Part shown: positions 48,295 through 59,217 of the stretch, one piece after another | Position numbering within the stretch: the first letter of the stretch is position 1 | Layout: the number at the start of each line of letters is the position of its first letter | NCBI RefSeq assembly: GCF_031450805.1 | Contig: NZ_JARTVY010000001.1 | Location: forward strand, 2,480,001 to 2,544,000 | Length of the DNA: 64,000 bases | Direction: 5' to 3' | Source of the DNA: Caballeronia sp031450805 | GTDB taxonomy: Bacteria > Pseudomonadota > Gammaproteobacteria > Burkholderiales > Burkholderiaceae | The notes under the pieces: generated by a model | Seen by the model: only the letters and a program-made list of their open reading frames with translations | Told to the model about the DNA's origin: nothing | Databases searched by the model: none | Program-made: the position numbers and the translations under genes

Positions 48295-48316
48295 GCGCCG
48301 GGCCGATGGCGCTCAC
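48291..48316. terminator. Perfect hairpin over the convergent stops of thiD and the DUF1853 gene
   Basis: GTGAGCGCC (48291-48299) pairs without mismatch with GGCGCTCAC (48308-48316) across an eight-base loop and overlaps both stop codons. There is no T tract on either strand, so it may slow polymerase or protect 3' ends rather than act as a classical terminator. Confidence 0.4.
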
Positions 48317-49269
48317 AGCGCCGACGCCGCGAACGCCCTCGCCCGCTCCGGCCAGTCGTCCGGCACGATGAAGCCGCGCGATTCCTCCGTCCAGCCGCCC
48401 GCGCCGTCGCGGATGTAGGACGCCACCATCGTCGGCGCGTCAGCCGCTTGCAAGCGCGTGTGGATCGCGGCGGATTCGGCTATCAGCGATCCGGCGTCAC
48501 CGGCGCGCAGGCGGCGCGAGGCAAGCCAGGCAAGGCGCGGCTGCACGACCCAGGCGCGCGCATCGTCGATTGCGTCGTGACGGGCACGCCATTCCGACGC
48601 CGTCAGCCACCAGCCGCGCACGTGCCGCGCGCCGACTTCGGGCGCGGGGAGCACGGTGTCGTCGTGGTAGAAAAGCCGGCCCTTGATGAACAACTGCGCG
48701 TCCCACGGCCCGCCGAGCCCGAGCGCCGCGAATTCCGCGCGCGAGGTCAGCCCGAGCTGATGAGTAAGCAGCCGCGCGTACTTGAGGTCGAAGCGGTCCT
48801 GCAGATTCGGCCCGACGTAATCGGAAAGCCGGGCCGTCCGTGTCGCGCCATCGCCGATATGCAGGTAGAACTTCACGGCCAGTTCCCAATGCAGCCGCGC
48901 GCCGCCCGCCGTCTGGAGCAGGAAATCGCATTCGCCAATGGTGCGCCGCTGCCTTCTCAGCGGCACGTTCGCCGCGATCAGGCGCGCGGCGGGACCGTGC
49001 GCCAGGAAAAACTCGAGCAGGCTCTCGGCATAGATGCCGAGGCGCGTCGACCTGGGATTGCGTGAGCGGACGTGCAGCGCATCGGGGGCGGCGTCGAGCG
49101 CCTGCAGCCATTCGAGCGTCGCATCGCGGTCTGCCGGCGATGCGAACGGCTGAGCGAGTTCAGCGCCGGCTTCCCCGGCGCGCAGCAGATCGGGGGCAAA
49201 AAGCAGCCACGCCAGGTCACGCACCGTCGCGTCCTCGAATCGATCGACGAGACGCGACAGCCCGCTCAT
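48313..49269 (-). CDS. DUF1853 family protein
   Basis: The 318-residue soluble protein matches the DUF1853 family by its conserved segments GIYAESLLEFFLAHGP, RRTIGECDFLL, HWELAVKFYLH and GRLFY. The GECDFLL and ELAVKFYL pattern recalls PD-(D/E)xK nuclease-like active sites (acidic D then ExK), which is only an inference; no function is established to my knowledge. Its ATG overlaps the stop of the uracil-DNA glycosylase gene as ATGA, so it is translated with a repair gene. Confidence 0.88.
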   Translation of the reverse strand: MSGLSRLVDRFEDATVRDLAWLLFAPDLLRAGEAGAELAQPFASPADRDATLEWLQALDAAPDALHVRSRNPRSTRLGIYAESLLEFFLAHGPAARLIAANVPLRRQRRTIGECDFLLQTAGGARLHWELAVKFYLHIGDGATRTARLSDYVGPNLQDRFDLKYARLLTHQLGLTSRAEFAALGLGGPWDAQLFIKGRLFYHDDTVLPAPEVGARHVRGWWLTASEWRARHDAIDDARAWVVQPRLAWLASRRLRAGDAGSLIAESAAIHTRLQAADAPTMVASYIRDGAGGWTEESRGFIVPDDWPERARAFAASAL

Positions 49270-50387
49270 CAACGCGCGCCCTTCCCGGCTCCCGGTTGCA
49301 CGCCGAGCGCGGCGAGCGCGTCCTGATACGTCTTGCGCGCGAGGCACAGATCGGCCCATGCCTTCGCCTTGTCCGGCAAGCTGCGCAGCAGATACGCCGG
49401 GTGATACGTGACGACGACCGGCACCCCGCGATACTCATGCACCCGCCCGCGCAGCGACGCGATGCTGCCATCGCTCTTCAGGAGGCTCTGCGCGGCGAAA
49501 CGCCCCAGCGCGACGATCACTTTCGGCTTCACGAGTTCGACCTGACGTTGCAGATACGGCTCGCAACGCGCGACTTCGTCGGCTTCGGGATTGCGGTTGC
49601 CGGGCGGCCGGCATTTGATGACGTTGGCGATATAGACATTCGATTCACGCGACAACGCGAGCGAGCGCAGCATGTTGTCGAGCAGCTTGCCCGCCTGTCC
49701 GACGAACGGCTCGCCCTGCTTGTCTTCGTTTTCGCCGGGCGCTTCGCCGATGAGCATCCAGTCGGCCTCGCGGTCGCCGACGCCGAAGACCGCGTTCGTG
49801 CGGCGCTCGCATAGGCGGCACCTTTCACACGTCGAGACGCGGTCGGCGAGCGTAGTCCAGTCGAGGGTACGAACGTCGTCGGCGGGTTCGGGCGCAGCGG
49901 GCGGCGCGAAAGACGGCGCGTCGTCGGTCCAGGGAAGGTCGTCGTAGGCTTCGAAGGGCGGCGCATCGAAGTCTTGCGGCGCGGCTTCCGGTTGCTTCGA
50001 ACCGGATGATCGCGGCGCGGCTTCGTCGGCGGGCCGGTCGACGGGAGGCTCGTTCGCGGACCGGCTCGCCGGCGAATCGACGCCGTGCGTATCCGCCGAT
50101 CGCACTGATTGCACCGGCGCCCGCTGCCCGGCCGCCGTTTGCGCGGGAACGTCTGCGAGCGTCGATGGCGTTCGCTCGAAGCCGCCTGCGTCCACCGGTG
50201 GCGAGGCCTCCGCGTGCGAGCCGCCGGCATCCGCCGATACGCGCGACGAACGCGTGACCGCTTCGCTTTGCTCGCTCGCCGGCTCAGGCGACGTTTCGCG
50301 CGGCGCCGAAACCGACGCGCCCGTACGCCGCCGCACCCACACCGGTCCGAATCCCAATTCCTCGACCAGCAGTTCATCGAGCGCCAT
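49269..50387 (-). CDS. Family 4 uracil-DNA glycosylase with a long disordered N-terminal region
   Basis: The 372-residue protein excises uracil from DNA. The last ~190 residues form the glycosylase: four Cys for an iron-sulfur cluster (CERCRLC, KCRPP and ARCEPYL), the GEAPGENEDKQGEPFVGQAG active-site loop and the TYHPAYLLR motif. Residues about 20-180 are Pro/Ala/Ser/Glu-rich and look disordered, unlike the ~200-residue archetype. ATG 50387 has AAGGAG seven bases upstream; an ATG six bases earlier is too close to it. The gene overlaps the rimI stop and the DUF1853 start. Confidence 0.92.
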   Translation of the reverse strand: MALDELLVEELGFGPVWVRRRTGASVSAPRETSPEPASEQSEAVTRSSRVSADAGGSHAEASPPVDAGGFERTPSTLADVPAQTAAGQRAPVQSVRSADTHGVDSPASRSANEPPVDRPADEAAPRSSGSKQPEAAPQDFDAPPFEAYDDLPWTDDAPSFAPPAAPEPADDVRTLDWTTLADRVSTCERCRLCERRTNAVFGVGDREADWMLIGEAPGENEDKQGEPFVGQAGKLLDNMLRSLALSRESNVYIANVIKCRPPGNRNPEADEVARCEPYLQRQVELVKPKVIVALGRFAAQSLLKSDGSIASLRGRVHEYRGVPVVVTYHPAYLLRSLPDKAKAWADLCLARKTYQDALAALGVQPGAGKGAR

Positions 50388-50865
50388 GCGCATTCTCCTT
50401 GAACGAAAGACGCATGACGATTGCGTCCTCGCGCGACCGATGCCGCGCGGGATAGTAATTCTTGCGCCGCCCGATGGCCGTGAAGCCGAAGCGTTCGTAA
50501 AGCTGAATCGCACGCGGATTCGACGGCCGCACTTCGAGCAGCATCCCGTCCAGCTTTTCGGCGTGCGCGATGCGCACCGCCTCGCGCAGCAGCGTCAGCC
50601 CTGCGCCCGCGCGCTGGGCCGCCGGCGCGACGCACAGATTCAGCAAATGCATTTCGTCGACGACCGGCATCAGCACGCAATAGCCGATGAGCGTGCCCGT
50701 CACATGACGAAGACATACGCCGTAGTAACCGTTGCGCAACGAATCCTGAAAATTGCCGCGGCTCCACGGAAATTCATACGCGAGCCTCTCGACGGCGGCG
50801 ACTTCGTCGAGATCCGCTTCGGTCATCGGCGTGAGATACCGATCCGCGAGCAGCACGCCGCTCAC
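50374..50865 (-). CDS. rimI: Ribosomal protein S18-alanine N-acetyltransferase
   Basis: The 163-residue GNAT enzyme acetylates the N-terminal alanine of S18. The acetyl-CoA site is seen in LCVAPAAQRAGAGLTLLREA, followed by LEVRPSNPRAIQLYERFGF. The start is GTG 50865 with GAGGAGG eight bases upstream, overlapping the tsaB stop as GTGA. The tsaB-rimI pair is widely conserved. Confidence 0.93.
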   Translation of the reverse strand: MSGVLLADRYLTPMTEADLDEVAAVERLAYEFPWSRGNFQDSLRNGYYGVCLRHVTGTLIGYCVLMPVVDEMHLLNLCVAPAAQRAGAGLTLLREAVRIAHAEKLDGMLLEVRPSNPRAIQLYERFGFTAIGRRKNYYPARHRSREDAIVMRLSFKENAHGAR

Positions 50866-51680
50866 CGCAGCGCCTCCTCGCGGGCCGCGCCGGCGTCTCC
50901 CTTGCCTGCGGCGGCGCGTGCCTCCATCCGCTCGGCCGTCGTCTGTGCGACCTTGTTGCGCACGTAGTCGGGCGCGGCCAGTTCCGGCGCGACTGCACGC
51001 CCGGCGCGCAGCGCGCGCAAAGCCAGCAGCGCGACCGGCAACGCGTGAGGCAGCGCGTTCGTGTCGACATGCGCAGCCGCCGCGAGCGCCGGCAGGCGGT
51101 CGCCGAAGGCTTCGGCCGCATTGCCCGCAAGCGCGAAAGGCGCATCGGGAAGCGGCAGCGCGGCGGGCGCATCGAGCGATGCCGGATGCACGATGCGCCA
51201 GTCGGCGCCCGCGGCATCGGCGTGCAATTCGTAGTCCGCCCAGTACACCTCGTCCATCCGCGCATCGAGCGTGGCGAGCACACGCGGCGGCAGCAAAGGG
51301 TCGCGCAAGCGCGCGGCTTCCGCGCACGCGAGCAGCGTGCTCACCGGCGCTACCGGCACGTTCAGTCCGAACGCGAGGCCCTGTGCGACGCCTGTGGCGG
51401 TGCGAAGGCCCGTGAACGAGCCCGGCCCTGCGCCGAAGGCGATCGCACTGCAATCGGACAGGTCGAGGCCGGCTTCATCGAGCAACTCCCGCACGGCGGG
51501 CAACAGGCGCGTGCTCGATACCGCGCCGGTCGCTTCGTGGCGGAACCACACGCGCGTGGCGCCGCTTTCGTAATGCGGCGCGGATCGGCAGGGATGTTGC
51601 GCGGCGGGATCGTCGAGCAGCAGCGCGACGGAACAGAATTCCGTCGAGGTATCGACGGCGAGCAGGATGGTGCGGGTCAT
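50862..51680 (-). CDS. tsaB: tRNA threonylcarbamoyladenosine synthesis protein TsaB
   Basis: The 272-residue protein is a non-catalytic partner of TsaD in making the t6A base in ANN-decoding tRNAs. The ASKHA-fold opening TILLAVDTSTEFCSVALLL and the conserved GAGPGSFTGLRTATGVAQGL are clear. ATG 51680 is chosen; another ATG three codons earlier (51689) is possible, and neither has a strong ribosome site. It forms a four-gene overlapping run with rimI, the glycosylase and the DUF1853 gene. Confidence 0.94.
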   Translation of the reverse strand: MTRTILLAVDTSTEFCSVALLLDDPAAQHPCRSAPHYESGATRVWFRHEATGAVSSTRLLPAVRELLDEAGLDLSDCSAIAFGAGPGSFTGLRTATGVAQGLAFGLNVPVAPVSTLLACAEAARLRDPLLPPRVLATLDARMDEVYWADYELHADAAGADWRIVHPASLDAPAALPLPDAPFALAGNAAEAFGDRLPALAAAAHVDTNALPHALPVALLALRALRAGRAVAPELAAPDYVRNKVAQTTAERMEARAAAGKGDAGAAREEALR

Positions 51681-51824
51681 GGCCGACATTGTAATGCGGG
51701 ACGGGCCATGCTTTTGCACGATGCTTGCGGGCGGCGCATCGGCGATTCGAGGAAAGCCTCGACAGGCGCAGCGCGTATCGCTTGCTAAGATCGTCGGCCA
51801 ATCACGATGCAAAGGACCCGACGC

Positions 51825-52094
51825 ATGACCGACATCGACCAGCAATTCGCCCAGGCTCAGATCGACGTAAAGGAATTGCCCGAGCGTCCCGGCAATCTCA
51901 CGCTGCTGCGTCTTTACGCGCTTTTCAAGCAGGCGAGCGTCGGCGACGTGCAAGGCGAAAAGCCCGGTTTCACCGACATCGCCGGGAAATACAAGTATGA
52001 AGCGTGGTCCGCCCTGAAGGGCACGCCCGCCGATACGGCCAAGCAGCACTACGTCGAGCTAGTCGAATCCCTGAAGCGCGGCGACGCGAGCTGA
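51825..52094 (+). CDS. Acyl-CoA-binding protein
   Basis: The 89-residue four-helix protein binds long-chain acyl-CoA and buffers the cellular pool. The ligand-binding signature KYKYEAWSALKG and the preceding LYALFKQASVGD match the ACBP family, and the length is right. AAAGGA lies eight bases before ATG 51825. It diverges from tsaB and is separated from the DEAD-box helicase by 434 bp, so it is likely a single-gene unit. Confidence 0.95.
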   Translation: MTDIDQQFAQAQIDVKELPERPGNLTLLRLYALFKQASVGDVQGEKPGFTDIAGKYKYEAWSALKGTPADTAKQHYVELVESLKRGDAS

Positions 52095-52528
52095 CGCGAT
52101 ATTTCTGAATTCGCGCCGTCGATGCCCGCCGATGGCGCGGGAATGCGTCAACATGTGGCGCGGTGCAGCAAATTCCGATATACTGCTGTTCAAGCAGCGT
52201 GACTGTGAGCTGCATGCATAAAGCATGCGGCACACAGGAAGCCGCTTCGTAGCGTTTCGCTCCAATCCAGTTTAGAAACTGTCCCTTCCCTGCTAGGCCG
52301 TAGCGCAGTTTGCGCGCTGTTTGTTCCGCGGCCCGTCATGCATCAGGCTGACGTCAGTGCTCCCCGAGCCTGCCGTATCCGATACAGCTTCTAACAACAT
52401 TACTCGCCTTTCCGTTGCGCGAGTTGCCCCCGTTTTTCGATTTGCTCGCTGTTTCTTCGCTCGCTGAATCCAACGACTTGGGTATGCCGATTGGCGCCGA
52501 CGCCTTATCTTCCGTTTCAAGGATCGAC
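52095..52528 (+). promoter_or_regulatory. Long upstream region of the DEAD-box helicase gene
   Basis: This 434-bp region has no convincing gene. A TATACT box at 52179-52184 is a candidate -10, without a good -35. A stem of GCATGC, ATAAA, GCATGC lies at 52212-52228, near where a transcript from that box would begin. This would give a structured leader of about 335 nt, a form often used for cold-shock or autoregulation of RNA helicases. The region is also less GC-rich than its neighbours. The helicase frame stays open upstream to 52415, but the Shine-Dalgarno AAGGAT before 52529 fixes the start. Confidence 0.45.
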
Positions 52529-54163
<1,635 letters not shown>

Positions 54164-54223
54164 GCGCTGATCGCGTGAAGCAATAGCAGGTGGCGTCACA
54201 CGCCGCCTGGCGCTGCAAGAAGA

Positions 54224-54252
54224 AACCGATGCCTCGCGCATCGGTTTTTTTT
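54224..54252 (+). terminator. Intrinsic terminator after the DEAD-box helicase
   Basis: AACCGATGC (54224-54232) pairs perfectly with GCATCGGTT (54238-54246), followed by a run of eight T residues. It ends the helicase transcript about 60 bp past its stop. Confidence 0.9.
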
Positions 54253-54566
54253 CGTCCGTCGCCATATTTCACGATGCGCAACGGCTTTTTGTTTCGCAAA
54301 AGCCTTGCTGCGCGGCACAACCGTAAATCTTGCAGGATGGGAAAAGCCGTTTCTCAATGCAAAATCTGAGCCGTAAGTTGCTGTTTCGACAGTGCTATTT
54401 TCTCGTTCGATTTCTCCAGGCAACGCTGTTCCGTATCGTCGCGCGCGCTTAGACTCTTATATAAGAGTTGAGCAAATGCGGGCCGCCAAGTGCGGCGCCT
54501 GACTGCTCGAATCGCGCGAAGCATCGATACCAGTTCGTCGTACAGCCAATCTAAAGGAGAAACGCC
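54253..54566 (+). promoter_or_regulatory. Upstream region of aceA with a perfect palindrome
   Basis: The 314-bp region before aceA has no gene. It holds a 16-bp perfect palindrome, ACTCTTATATAAGAGT at 54453-54468, about 100 bp before the aceA start, whose centre TATATA could also serve as a -10 box. AAAGGAG lies just before the aceA ATG. A dimeric repressor or activator site for the glyoxylate shunt is the simplest reading. Confidence 0.55.
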
Positions 54567-55874
<1,308 letters not shown>

Positions 55875-55910
55875 GCGACTGCAGGTTGAATCAGGGAGAG
55901 CGGTGAAAAC

Positions 55911-55957
55911 AGCGGCGGCTGTGACGCGGCAGTACGAGGTGCGTCGCGGCCGCCGCT
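55911..55957. terminator. Possible stem between convergent aceA and uspA
   Basis: AGCGGCGGC (55911-55919) and GCCGCCGCT (55949-55957) form a nine-bp perfect stem with a 29-base loop in the 90-bp gap between the convergent genes. No T tract follows on either strand. It is the only termination-like structure seen there. Confidence 0.3.
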
Positions 55958-55964
55958 CGAAACA

Positions 55965-56399
55965 TCACCGGTACACGATGACGGGAATCTTGGTGTGCGT
56001 GAGCACGCGCTGCGTCTCGCTGCCTATCAGCAGGCTTCCGAGCCCGCGCCGGCCGTGCGAAGCCATCAGGATAACGTCGCAGCCGTTCTGCTCCGCCGCG
56101 TCGATGATGCCGATGTACGGCGCCGCTTCGATGCTCGTGACGCTTGCGCACGGCACGCCGGCGCCTTCGGCCGCGCGTTCGACGGCGCGCAGGTGGTCCC
56201 GCGCTTCGCGTTCAGCGCGCGCGTGGAAGTCGTCGGGCGGCTCGACGGCGACATCGGCGAATGGCGAGTATGGATACTGAGGCAGGCACGCGTAGGCGGT
56301 GATGCGCGCGCCGACGGATTGCGCGAGATCGATCGCGCCGTCGATGGCCTTTTGCGACAACTCCGAGCCGTCGGTCGGCACGAGGATGTGCTTGAACAT
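55965..56399 (-). CDS. Universal stress protein (UspA family)
   Basis: The 144-residue protein has the UspA alpha/beta fold with opening FKHILVPTDGSELSQKAID and the ATP-binding C-terminal pattern MASHGRRGLGSLLIGSETQRVL (G-2x-G-9x-G-S/T), so it probably binds ATP. ATG 56399 has AAGGAGG upstream; the ORF's extra 18 codons are not needed. The exact role is unknown; such proteins are induced in stress and stationary phase. It converges on aceA. Confidence 0.93.
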   Translation of the reverse strand: MFKHILVPTDGSELSQKAIDGAIDLAQSVGARITAYACLPQYPYSPFADVAVEPPDDFHARAEREARDHLRAVERAAEGAGVPCASVTSIEAAPYIGIIDAAEQNGCDVILMASHGRRGLGSLLIGSETQRVLTHTKIPVIVYR

Positions 56400-56440
56400 G
56401 GCGTCCTCCTTCGGAACGTCGGGGCACGCTTCAATTGTAG

Positions 56441-57191
56441 TCAGGCAGCGCATTCCGCGACAGCTTCCGATGCGCTGGCAGGTGCGGCATCGGGAAACAG
56501 GTAAAGGCCGTGCGCGACACCGCCGTCGCTGTCGAAACGGTGCTTGATGATGTCGTAGAACTGGTGGTCGTCGTATTCGTGAGAGCGAAAGAGCGCGAAG
56601 GCGACGAGATCGGCGAGTTGAATCAGGCGCGAAGAGCGGGAGTCGAGAAACACCGGCACTTCGGCATAGTTGCGCGTCTTGCCGTACGTGTGGCCGATGT
56701 ACTTGAAATCGCGCGCCAGCGTCTGCACGCGCCGCTCCGTCGACGACTTGTCGAACAGGATCAGCCCCCGCTGGGCGTCGCCATGCTTGCGATAACGGCG
56801 GAGCAGAAACAAATCGAAGCGATTGGCGAGTTGTTCGAACGCTAGTTCGACCGCGTCCTGCTTTTGGAGCGATGCTTTGCTGATGATCGCTCCGAAGAGC
56901 CGGACATTGGCAGGAGACTGCGCCTCGATGCCGTCATTGAGCGCGTCTTTCATCGCCTGAACGCGGTCGCGCAAGGGAAAGCGCTTCCAGCCGTCACGCC
57001 CTGAACGCATCGGTGAGCCGTGGAGCTCGAGCAAATGAGTGTTCATCGGCTCGAAGCGCTCCGCGATGGCGTTGAGCTTTTGCTCGATCCAGTGTGTCGT
57101 CCCGCTCGAATGCGCAGACGCCGGCGAGAACGAAATATCGATGCTGCGGATCAGCAGCCGAACCCGATTCGTCAAGATAGAGCAGATGCAT
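56441..57191 (-). pseudogene. DUF3800 family gene with a one-base frameshift
   Basis: An intact DUF3800 protein would start at ATG 57191 (MHLLYLDESGS, with the family DES motif) and run to 56441, about 249 residues. The frame is lost at the GGG run 57101-57103 after VCAFER and resumes one base over with THWIEQKLNAIAERFEP. Removing one G restores a continuous FER-TTHWIEQ reading with family-like sequence. DUF3800 proteins are often linked to mobile or defence loci and may have a nuclease-like (RNase H-type) fold; the function is not established. Either the gene is inactive or this is a sequencing error in a short homopolymer. Confidence 0.8.
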
Positions 57192-57215
57192 AGGAATCCG
57201 TAGCAAGGACGCTGA

Positions 57216-57247
57216 AACAGAAACGGGCCACCTGCAGGTAGCCCGTT
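57216..57247 (-). terminator. Terminator downstream of the LysR gene
   Basis: On the minus strand AACGGGC pairs with GCCCGTT (57247-57222) with a second inner stem CCTGCAGG, and TCTGTTTC follows. It lies past the LysR stop and before the DUF3800 gene. Confidence 0.6.
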
Positions 57248-57362
57248 CCGAGATAGGTAAGACGGGTGGAACAATCGCCCAGGCGCATCGATTAATGGTC
57301 GACACTCCCGCCTCAGAAGCAAGTGTATCAGAAGACCGGCCCCGATCAACTAGCCGGACGGC

Positions 57363-58268
57363 CTACTCGCCCCAATACCCGGACGCGTGATACGTATGTT
57401 TGAGCAAATCGAGAAACAGGCGCACTCGCAACGGCAAATGCCGCCGCTGCGGAAACACCGCATGAATGCCGATAGGCGGCGCGGCGAACGCGTCCAGCAC
57501 GCTCACGAGCCGTCCCGCGTGAATATCCTCCCCCACTTCCCACCAGGACCGCCACGCCAGACCGCGCCCTTCCAGACACCACTCGTGAAGCACCGCCCCA
57601 TCCGAGCATTCCATCGTGCCGGAGACCTTGATCGTCACCACCTTGCCGTCGTGCTGAAACATCCAGCCGCGCTGCTGGTTCGCCGATGCTCCCAGCGCCA
57701 GGCAATTGTGATGCGCGAGCGCCGCCAGATTCGCCGGCTTGCCGCGCTTCGCGAGATAACCGGGCGACGCCACGCAGACGCGCCGGTTCTCGCCGAGCTT
57801 GAGCGATACGAGCGACGAATCCGGCAGCTCCCCGAGACGCACCGCGCAATCGAAGCCTTCGTTGACGAGATCGACCATGCGGTCGGTCAAATCGAGGCTC
57901 ACGGAGACATCCGGATGCAGCGTCGTGAACTTCGGCACCAGCGGCGCGACGTGGCGTCTGCCGAAGCCGGCCGGCGCGGACACGCGCAGGTGCCCGCTCG
58001 CCTTCACGCCGCCCGCCGAGACGCTCGCTTCCGCGTTCTGCATGTCGTTGATGATGCGCTGACAGTCTTCGAGAAACGCCGATCCTTCGAACGTGAGCGT
58101 GATCTTGCGCGTCGTGCGCACGAGCAACTTGACGCCGAGCCGCTCTTCGAGCGCATCGAGCCGCCTGCCGATGACGGCCGGCGCGATGCCTTCCGCCTGC
58201 GCCGCAGCCGAAAGGCTGCCCTTCGCCGCCACAGCCGCGAACGTCTCGATCTGCTTGAACCGATCCAT
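57363..58268 (-). CDS. LysR-family transcriptional regulator
   Basis: The 301-residue regulator has an N-terminal winged helix-turn-helix (about residues 1-60, with GSLSAAAQAEGIAPAVIGRRL as recognition region) and a C-terminal periplasmic-binding-like effector domain. ATG 58268 (MDRFKQIETFAAV) is the family opening; the ORF extends 50 codons upstream over the divergent promoter region. It is divergent from the haloacid dehalogenase gene, the usual arrangement for a LysR target. It may act on the HAD-aceB unit, but the effector is unknown. Confidence 0.93.
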   Translation of the reverse strand: MDRFKQIETFAAVAAKGSLSAAAQAEGIAPAVIGRRLDALEERLGVKLLVRTTRKITLTFEGSAFLEDCQRIINDMQNAEASVSAGGVKASGHLRVSAPAGFGRRHVAPLVPKFTTLHPDVSVSLDLTDRMVDLVNEGFDCAVRLGELPDSSLVSLKLGENRRVCVASPGYLAKRGKPANLAALAHHNCLALGASANQQRGWMFQHDGKVVTIKVSGTMECSDGAVLHEWCLEGRGLAWRSWWEVGEDIHAGRLVSVLDAFAAPPIGIHAVFPQRRHLPLRVRLFLDLLKHTYHASGYWGE

Positions 58269-58318
58269 GCCTTTTTCTTCGTCGTCTTCGATGCCCGCGT
58301 AGAGATTAGATATCGAAA

Positions 58319-58355
58319 AGTGAAAGATCAAGTGATTCCGCGATGCTTTTTCACT
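58319..58355. promoter_or_regulatory. Possible LysR operator between the divergent genes
   Basis: AGTGAAA (58319-58325) and TTTCACT (58349-58355) form an inverted repeat with a 23-bp spacer in the 139-bp gap between the LysR and dehalogenase genes. A second looser pair (GATCAAGTGA and TCACTTCGATC) overlaps it. The classic T-N11-A LysR motif is not obvious. Confidence 0.35.
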
Positions 58356-58407
58356 CACTTCGATCACCAATAGAATTCGTCCCGACCTCTTCCAGGAGTG
58401 CAAGGCT

Positions 58408-59154
58408 ATGTCGGCCATAACGACACACGCATCGTCATCCCGTTCGACCGCAGTTCCCCGAGCCGTTATCTTCGACGCCTACGGCACGCTGTTCGACGTG
58501 CATTCCGTCATCGCCGCCGCCGAGCAGCTGTTCCCCGGCAACGGCAACATGCTCTCGCAGCTTTGGCGGCAGAAGCAGATCGAATACACGCAACTGCGCA
58601 CGCTCGCCGATCCTGCCGGCAGTCATTACGCGCCGTTCCGGGACATCACCATCGATGCGCTGCGCCACGCCGCGGCGCGCCTCGGTCTCGCGCAGTCGCT
58701 CACGAGCGCTGCCGAGAAGCGCCTGATGGACGAATACGCGTGCCTGTCCGCGTTCCCCGACGTGCTTCCCGCACTAAACACGCTGCGCAATCGCGTCTGC
58801 CTTCCGCTCGCGATCCTGTCCAACGGCAATCCGCCGATGCTCGACATCGCCGTGAAAAGCGCCGGCATGACCGGTGTCTTCGATCACGTCCTGTCCGTCG
58901 ATGCCGTTCGCGCGTACAAGCCCGACGCCCGCGCCTATGAGCTCGGCACCCGCGCCTTCGGCATCACCGAAGCGGCGGCGCGCGAGATCGTGTTCGTGTC
59001 GTCGAATGGATGGGACGTCGCCGGTGCGGCGTGGTTCGGCTACACGACGTTCTGGCTCAATCGCACCGCCCTGCCCGTCGAGAACCTCGGCGTCGCGCCG
59101 CATCGCACGGGACGCGACATGAGCGAGCTTGTCGCGTTCATCGAAGGCGCGTGA
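58408..59154 (+). CDS. Haloacid dehalogenase type II (HAD superfamily)
   Basis: The 248-residue hydrolase is closest to L-2-haloacid dehalogenases. The nucleophile is Asp23 in VIFDAYGTLFDVHSV, with SNGNPPML (motif 2 Ser), YKPDARAYELG (motif 3 Lys) and VSSNGWDVAGAAWFG (motif 4). That combination is typical of type II dehalogenases, although physiological substrates in this setting may be non-halogenated. AGGAG lies upstream of ATG 58408. It diverges from LysR and precedes aceB by 63 bp, so the two may be co-transcribed. Confidence 0.92.
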   Translation: MSAITTHASSSRSTAVPRAVIFDAYGTLFDVHSVIAAAEQLFPGNGNMLSQLWRQKQIEYTQLRTLADPAGSHYAPFRDITIDALRHAAARLGLAQSLTSAAEKRLMDEYACLSAFPDVLPALNTLRNRVCLPLAILSNGNPPMLDIAVKSAGMTGVFDHVLSVDAVRAYKPDARAYELGTRAFGITEAAAREIVFVSSNGWDVAGAAWFGYTTFWLNRTALPVENLGVAPHRTGRDMSELVAFIEGA

Positions 59155-59217
59155 GAAACGCATCGCCACAAAGTAAAACCCCAAGCAGAACCGTCTGACC
59201 GACCAAGGAGAAAACAC

